Part shown: one piece after another, positions 7,676 to 10,497 of the stretch
Layout of the letters: the number at the start of each line of letters is the position of its first letter
Position numbering within the stretch: the stretch's first letter is position 1
Assembly: GCA_020852035.1 (NCBI GenBank)
Contig: JADZBR010000080.1
Span: forward strand, 1 to 10,497
Source: Caulobacteraceae bacterium
GTDB taxonomy: Bacteria; Pseudomonadota; Alphaproteobacteria; Caulobacterales; Caulobacteraceae
Length of the DNA stretch: 10,497 bases
Direction: 5' to 3'
Made by a program: the position numbers and the translations under genes
Notes under the pieces: model-generated
Told to the model about the DNA's origin: nothing
The model's input: the letters and a program-made list of their open reading frames with translations, nothing else
Databases searched by the model: none

Positions 7676-7684
7676 GGGGCGAGA

Positions 7685-8638
7685 TCAGCCGGCGCTGAGC
7701 CGGATTTCGCCATCCGTCTGTTCGACGCGGGCGTCGAAGGCGCTAGCCGCCGCGCGGGCGAAACTGCGGGTGTCGCCGACGCGGAAGGCGCCCACGAAAG
7801 CCCGGTCGGCCAGGGCTGGATCCTCGATGACCACCGGCGTCCTGGAATACCGGTTGAGCTCGGCCACCGCCGCGCCCAGCCGCTCGCCGTCGAACATCAG
7901 CATGCCCCTGCGCCAGGCCAGGCGGCGCTCGGTTTCCGCCGGATCGACGGCGACGGGCTCCAAGGGCGCTTCCGGCGCCGCCGCCAGGCGCATGCCCTTG
8001 GCGAGCGTGCAGGTTTCGCGGCCGTCGCGAGCCACCTTCACCGAGCCCTGGGTGACATCGACCGCCACCGCCCCCTGGCGCAGGCCGACGGCGAAACTGC
8101 CCTCCCGGCCCGCGACGTCGAGATCGCGTGCGGCCACCTGGAAGGGGCGCGGGTCGCCCGCGACGACCTGGAAAGCCGCTCCGCCGCGGCGCAGGACGAC
8201 TTCCCGCTTGCCGTTTCGGTAGCGCACCTGGGCGACGCTGTCGGTGTCGAGGATCATGGTCGAGCCGTCGTCGAGCGCGATGTGGCGCACCTCGCCGACC
8301 TCGGTGGCCACCCGGCCGTCCAGCCGCTCGTAGGCGAAGGCCGCGCCCATGCCGGCGACGCTCAGCGACACCACCAGGCTGGCCGCCAGCCGCCAGCCGC
8401 GCCAGGCCATGCGCCGCGCCGGCCTGGCCCGCGCGGCGGTGCGGTCGAGGGCCACCACGCGATCGAGGTCGGTCCAGATCGCCTCGGCGCGGGCGAGCGC
8501 GCCCACGTGGCGGGTGTCGGCCGCGAGCCAGGCGTCCAGTTCGGCCTGTTCCTGATCGGTCAGGGAGCCGCGGTCGAGGCGCATCGCCCACTGGGCGGCG
8601 GCCTGGTCGACCTCATTGCTCCTTCTGGCGCCTGCCAT
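7685..8638 (-). CDS. FecR-type anti-sigma regulator, 317 aa
   Basis: An inner-membrane regulator that holds the partner ECF sigma factor and receives the receptor's signal in the periplasm. Residues of about 8-58 form the cytoplasmic anti-sigma region (DUF4880 type, with AAAQWAMRLDRG and AELDAWLAADTRHVGAL). A single membrane segment lies at about 82-103, followed by the FecR domain at about 108-205 (DDGSTMILDTDSVAQVRY, then RGGAAFQVV and SFAVGL). Residues of about 245-315 (FDGERLGAAVAELNRYSRTPVVI) form the C-terminal DUF4974/STN-like domain thought to meet the receptor's STN domain. Length is typical of the family (about 310-340). ATG 8636-8638 lies inside the sigma gene, overlapping it by 26 bases, with GTGAG just upstream, so the two are probably made in fixed ratio. 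FecR proteins may be activators as well as anti-sigmas; both fit. Confidence 0.95.
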   Translation of the reverse strand: MAGARRSNEVDQAAAQWAMRLDRGSLTDQEQAELDAWLAADTRHVGALARAEAIWTDLDRVVALDRTAARARPARRMAWRGWRLAASLVVSLSVAGMGAAFAYERLDGRVATEVGEVRHIALDDGSTMILDTDSVAQVRYRNGKREVVLRRGGAAFQVVAGDPRPFQVAARDLDVAGREGSFAVGLRQGAVAVDVTQGSVKVARDGRETCTLAKGMRLAAAPEAPLEPVAVDPAETERRLAWRRGMLMFDGERLGAAVAELNRYSRTPVVIEDPALADRAFVGAFRVGDTRSFARAAASAFDARVEQTDGEIRLSAG

Positions 8639-9185
8639 GCAAACTCACCACGCTGGCCATAGGGGCCTCTTCACCGCGCCGCATCTCGTCCATGACCAGC
8701 CTGAGCGCTTTCGAAAGGTGCTTCTCGACGGTGCTTTCGGCAACGCCCATGCGCTGCGCGATCTGCTTTTGCGAGAGCTCCTCGAACTTGCGCAATTCGA
8801 AGGCGCGACGACACTTGGGCGGCAGTTTCTCCAATGCACGCCGCAACCGCTCGATCTCTTCCCGCCCGGAAAGCGAACGCTCGGGATTGGCTCCGCCGTC
8901 CACGATGTTCAGGGTTTCGATATCCGCCACTGTCTCGATGGAGACGATCCGCGAACGGCGCAGCACCTCGCCGACCACATGCCGGGCGGTGACGAAGAAG
9001 TAGGCGCGGGCGTCGACGATGCGGCTGGGATCGACGGTGCAGAGCCGGGCGTAGGACTCCTGGACCGCGTCCTCCAGCTCAATGCCCGTAAGGCCGCGCA
9101 CGCGCTTGGAGAGCCAACGGCGCACGTCGGGTTCGTGCGGGAGCACCTCCCGCGCCATCCAGACCGCCCGCTCCCGCCTTTCCAT
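8613..9185 (-). CDS. ECF sigma factor, FecI type, 190 aa
   Basis: An RNA polymerase sigma factor of the extracytoplasmic-function group, expected to drive transcription of the receptor gene and linked genes once released by FecR. Region 2 spans about residues 15-82 (IELEDAVQESYARLC for core binding, then DARAYFFVTARHVVGEVLRR for the -10 element). Region 4 spans about 113-165 (LPPKCRRAFELRKFEELSQKQIAQRMG, then STVEKHLSKALR), with the helix-turn-helix at about 137-158. This region 4 wording is typical of FecI-like sigmas. I chose ATG 9183-9185, preceded by GGAAG with an 8-base gap. A TTG at 9221 would add 12 residues (TTPQQRAEASR and the initiator) that match no sigma region, but it cannot be excluded. 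The 3' end overlaps the FecR-like gene. As in other such cassettes, sigma and anti-sigma are likely co-transcribed from their own promoter to the right. Confidence 0.94.
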   Translation of the reverse strand: MERRERAVWMAREVLPHEPDVRRWLSKRVRGLTGIELEDAVQESYARLCTVDPSRIVDARAYFFVTARHVVGEVLRRSRIVSIETVADIETLNIVDGGANPERSLSGREEIERLRRALEKLPPKCRRAFELRKFEELSQKQIAQRMGVAESTVEKHLSKALRLVMDEMRRGEEAPMASVVSLHGRRQKEQ

Positions 9186-9354
9186 CCGCGAAGCTTCCGC
9201 CCGCTGTTGCGGGGTGGTCAAGGAAGATTCCGCCGCGACCTATTGAAGCAGCGCAAATTCAACCCCTGAGTGCGGTGTTTGGCGGCGAGATGTTCGGCGA
9301 ACGGGCGGATGGGTGCTTAAATCCTCCCCCGGCTCGCGCTGGGAATCCGGGCCG
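9186..9354 (-). promoter_or_regulatory. Intergenic region expected to hold the sigma/anti-sigma promoter
   Basis: This 169-base gap is where transcription of the sigma-FecR pair should begin. The minus strand contains TTGAAT (9261-9256) and, downstream, CAATAGGTC (9246-9238), a poor match to the Caulobacter housekeeping pattern (TTGACG, then GCTANAWC). No palindromic operator or Fur-box-like AT-rich repeat is evident. At the right end, CCCGG (9351-9347) can pair with CCGGG (9332-9328) across a long loop after the stop of the 240-aa gene, too weak to call a terminator. Confidence 0.25.
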
Positions 9355-10077
9355 TCACCCCGCCAGTTCCGTGACCCGCCGGGTCACTCTGCCCTCGGCG
9401 TCAAGGAACTCGATGCTCGGCTGGCCCTCGCCGTCGACCTTCATCACCAGCCGCGGGCGGCCCTGCTTGTCGTTCAGGCGGACGACGGAGTCCTCCAGCA
9501 CCTTGCCGGCGAACAGGCGCTCGCCGCCCGTCTCGCCCTTGCCGCGGACGAACGCCATCATCTCGGCGCGGATGGCCTGCTTCTCGGCCTCGGTGGCGGC
9601 GCGGGCGGCCTTGTCGCTGAGCGGCAAAAGTTCGCCCATGTTCCAGTTCGGGCGGTCCCAGACGCGCAGGCCGGCCTGCCGCTTGCCGCTCTGGTCCTGA
9701 TAGGTCAGGCCGACGGTCTGATCCTGCTTGTACTGGTCGAACATGATGCCGCCGGAGGCGCGCCAGCCGTCCGCCGTCGGCCCGCCGTCGAAGTGCATGC
9801 CGCCGACCTCGTCGCCCTGGCGGTTGAAGAAGAGAATGCCGCCGCCCTCGCGGGAGTGGTGCTTGAACTCCTTGTTGCCCCAGATCAGGCCCGGCTGGGT
9901 GGCGCTGTTGGAGACGATGAAGCGCGGCGTGCCGTCCTTCTCGACCACGTCGAGGCGCTGGACGGTGAGCTTCTCCAGGGTCATCTCGCGCTGCTGCGAG
10001 ACCGCCTGATTGTAGCCCAGGAAGGCGACGGCGGCCGTAGTGGCGACCAGCCAGGCGGTGGTCAGATGCTTTTTCAT
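9355..10077 (-). CDS. Uncharacterised membrane-anchored beta-rich protein, 240 aa
   Basis: I do not recognise a named family. ATG 10075-10077 follows GAGGGG with a short gap; an in-frame TTG at 10092 lies inside that ribosome binding site and is not preferred. Residues 7-22 (TAWLVATTAAVAFLGY) form a single N-terminal membrane segment or uncleaved signal, so the rest is probably periplasmic. A short coil (SQQREMTLEKLTVQ) follows. The body repeats a loose pattern in which a beta strand is followed by a polar turn such as KDGTPR, RQGDEVG, QSGKRQ, KQGRPR or AEGRV: at about 41-56, 79-94, 109-140 and 198-235. This suggests a repeated beta-hairpin fold. A charged helix-like stretch (SDKAARAATEAEKQAIRAEMM) interrupts it at about 154-174. 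The gene begins 11 bases after the upstream stop codon, so it is probably co-transcribed with the esterase-like gene. Function unknown. Confidence 0.85.
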   Translation of the reverse strand: MKKHLTTAWLVATTAAVAFLGYNQAVSQQREMTLEKLTVQRLDVVEKDGTPRFIVSNSATQPGLIWGNKEFKHHSREGGGILFFNRQGDEVGGMHFDGGPTADGWRASGGIMFDQYKQDQTVGLTYQDQSGKRQAGLRVWDRPNWNMGELLPLSDKAARAATEAEKQAIRAEMMAFVRGKGETGGERLFAGKVLEDSVVRLNDKQGRPRLVMKVDGEGQPSIEFLDAEGRVTRRVTELAG

Positions 10078-10088
10078 CGCGGGACCCC

Positions 10089-10497
10089 TCAATAGTTCCA
10101 GGCGGCGGTGTTCTCGCCCGCCGGCGTCGTGGCCTTCACGTGCTCGCCCATCTCCCGGATCATCTCGGAGAAGTCGACGTGGTGGTGGCTGTGGCCCTTC
10201 TTCGGGCGGCCATATTCAAAGCGGATCCCGTAGTCCGCGGGGGCCACTTCCCTGACCATGTCCTCGAAGCCGTAGACGCCGAGGTTGAGGTAGAAGTTGT
10301 CCATCTCGCCGGCGATGAACACCAGCTTGCCATCGAGCTTGGGCCCGAGGGTCGACCAGTTGCGGCGGGTGTAGTCCACCAGGTCGTAGCCGTTCTCGCG
10401 CATATACTCCGCGACGTTCCTGTCGATCTTGCCGGTCAGCTTGTCCCAGAGGGGAACCGGATAGCCATCCTCGCCGACGGGGCCAGAGGTCGCTTCC
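10089..10497 (-). CDS. C-terminal 135 residues of a probable alpha/beta-hydrolase-fold (esterase-like) protein, partial
   Basis: The frame ending in TGA at 10089-10091 is open to the window edge, well upstream of the first ATG at 10403. The visible part therefore begins EATSGPVGEDGYPVPLWDK and is the tail of a longer protein. The text is like the C-terminus of large secreted proteins with an esterase-like alpha/beta-hydrolase domain: PLWDKLTGKIDRNVAEYM, then WSTLGPKLDGKLVFIAGEMDNFYLNLGVYGFEDMV. The Asp of GEMDNFYLN and a His in KKGHSHHHVDF could be the acid and base of a catalytic triad; the nucleophile and signal peptide would lie outside the window. It ends ENTAAWNY. The family assignment is from memory of similar sequences and is moderate. 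It sits directly upstream of the 240-aa membrane-anchored protein, probably in the same transcript. Confidence 0.6.
   Translation of the reverse strand, partial: EATSGPVGEDGYPVPLWDKLTGKIDRNVAEYMRENGYDLVDYTRRNWSTLGPKLDGKLVFIAGEMDNFYLNLGVYGFEDMVREVAPADYGIRFEYGRPKKGHSHHHVDFSEMIREMGEHVKATTPAGENTAAWNY

Noticed and set aside
4221..9354. Possible lasso-peptide precursor or other small peptide gene in the gaps
   Set aside because: The gaps at 4221-4276, 7586-7684 and 9186-9354 were inspected and show no short frame with a convincing start, ribosome binding site and precursor-like tail.
9186..9354. Fur box or iron-type operator upstream of the sigma gene
   Set aside because: No AT-rich GATAAT-like repeats are present; iron control is therefore not supported despite the FecI/FecR names.

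Overview
The window reads as a high-GC alphaproteobacterial chromosome, most likely from the Caulobacterales (Caulobacter/Phenylobacterium/Brevundimonas type). This is inferred from the very GC-rich third codon positions, the EVLVTGSR-style TonB box, the FecI/FecR/TonB-receptor layout with large outer-membrane receptors, and the GGGGGAAG-type intergenic inverted repeat. Species was not determined. Every supportable gene lies on the minus strand, so the order of transcription runs from the right end of the window to the left.

Right end (9355-10497): the C-terminal part of a probable alpha/beta-hydrolase-fold (esterase-like) protein enters from outside the window. It is followed 11 bp later by an uncharacterised 240-aa membrane-anchored, beta-rich protein. 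A gap of about 170 bp then separates this pair from the next group.

Centre (4277-9185): a complete cell-surface-signalling cassette. It consists of an ECF sigma factor of the FecI type, an overlapping FecR-type anti-sigma regulator, and a 1102-aa TonB-dependent receptor with an N-terminal STN signalling domain. In the usual model of such cassettes, a ligand bound by the receptor signals through STN to FecR, which releases the sigma factor to raise transcription of the receptor and linked genes.

Left (1-4220): a rho-independent-type hairpin follows the receptor. Then come a secreted S9 (prolyl-oligopeptidase-like) serine peptidase, a translationally coupled DUF885 metallopeptidase-like protein with a Tat-type signal, a 140-bp imperfect inverted repeat, and a second DUF885 copy. 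That second copy carries an in-frame TAA at codon 67 and runs off the left edge.

Taken together, receptor plus periplasmic peptidases suggests ligand-induced import and degradation of a peptide. The arrangement FecI-FecR-TonB receptor-S9 peptidase resembles the accessory half of proteobacterial lasso-peptide loci (receptor plus AtxE2-type isopeptidase). However, no lasso precursor, B or C gene is present here, so this remains a hypothesis. No tRNA, rRNA, CRISPR array, insertion sequence or phage gene was seen.
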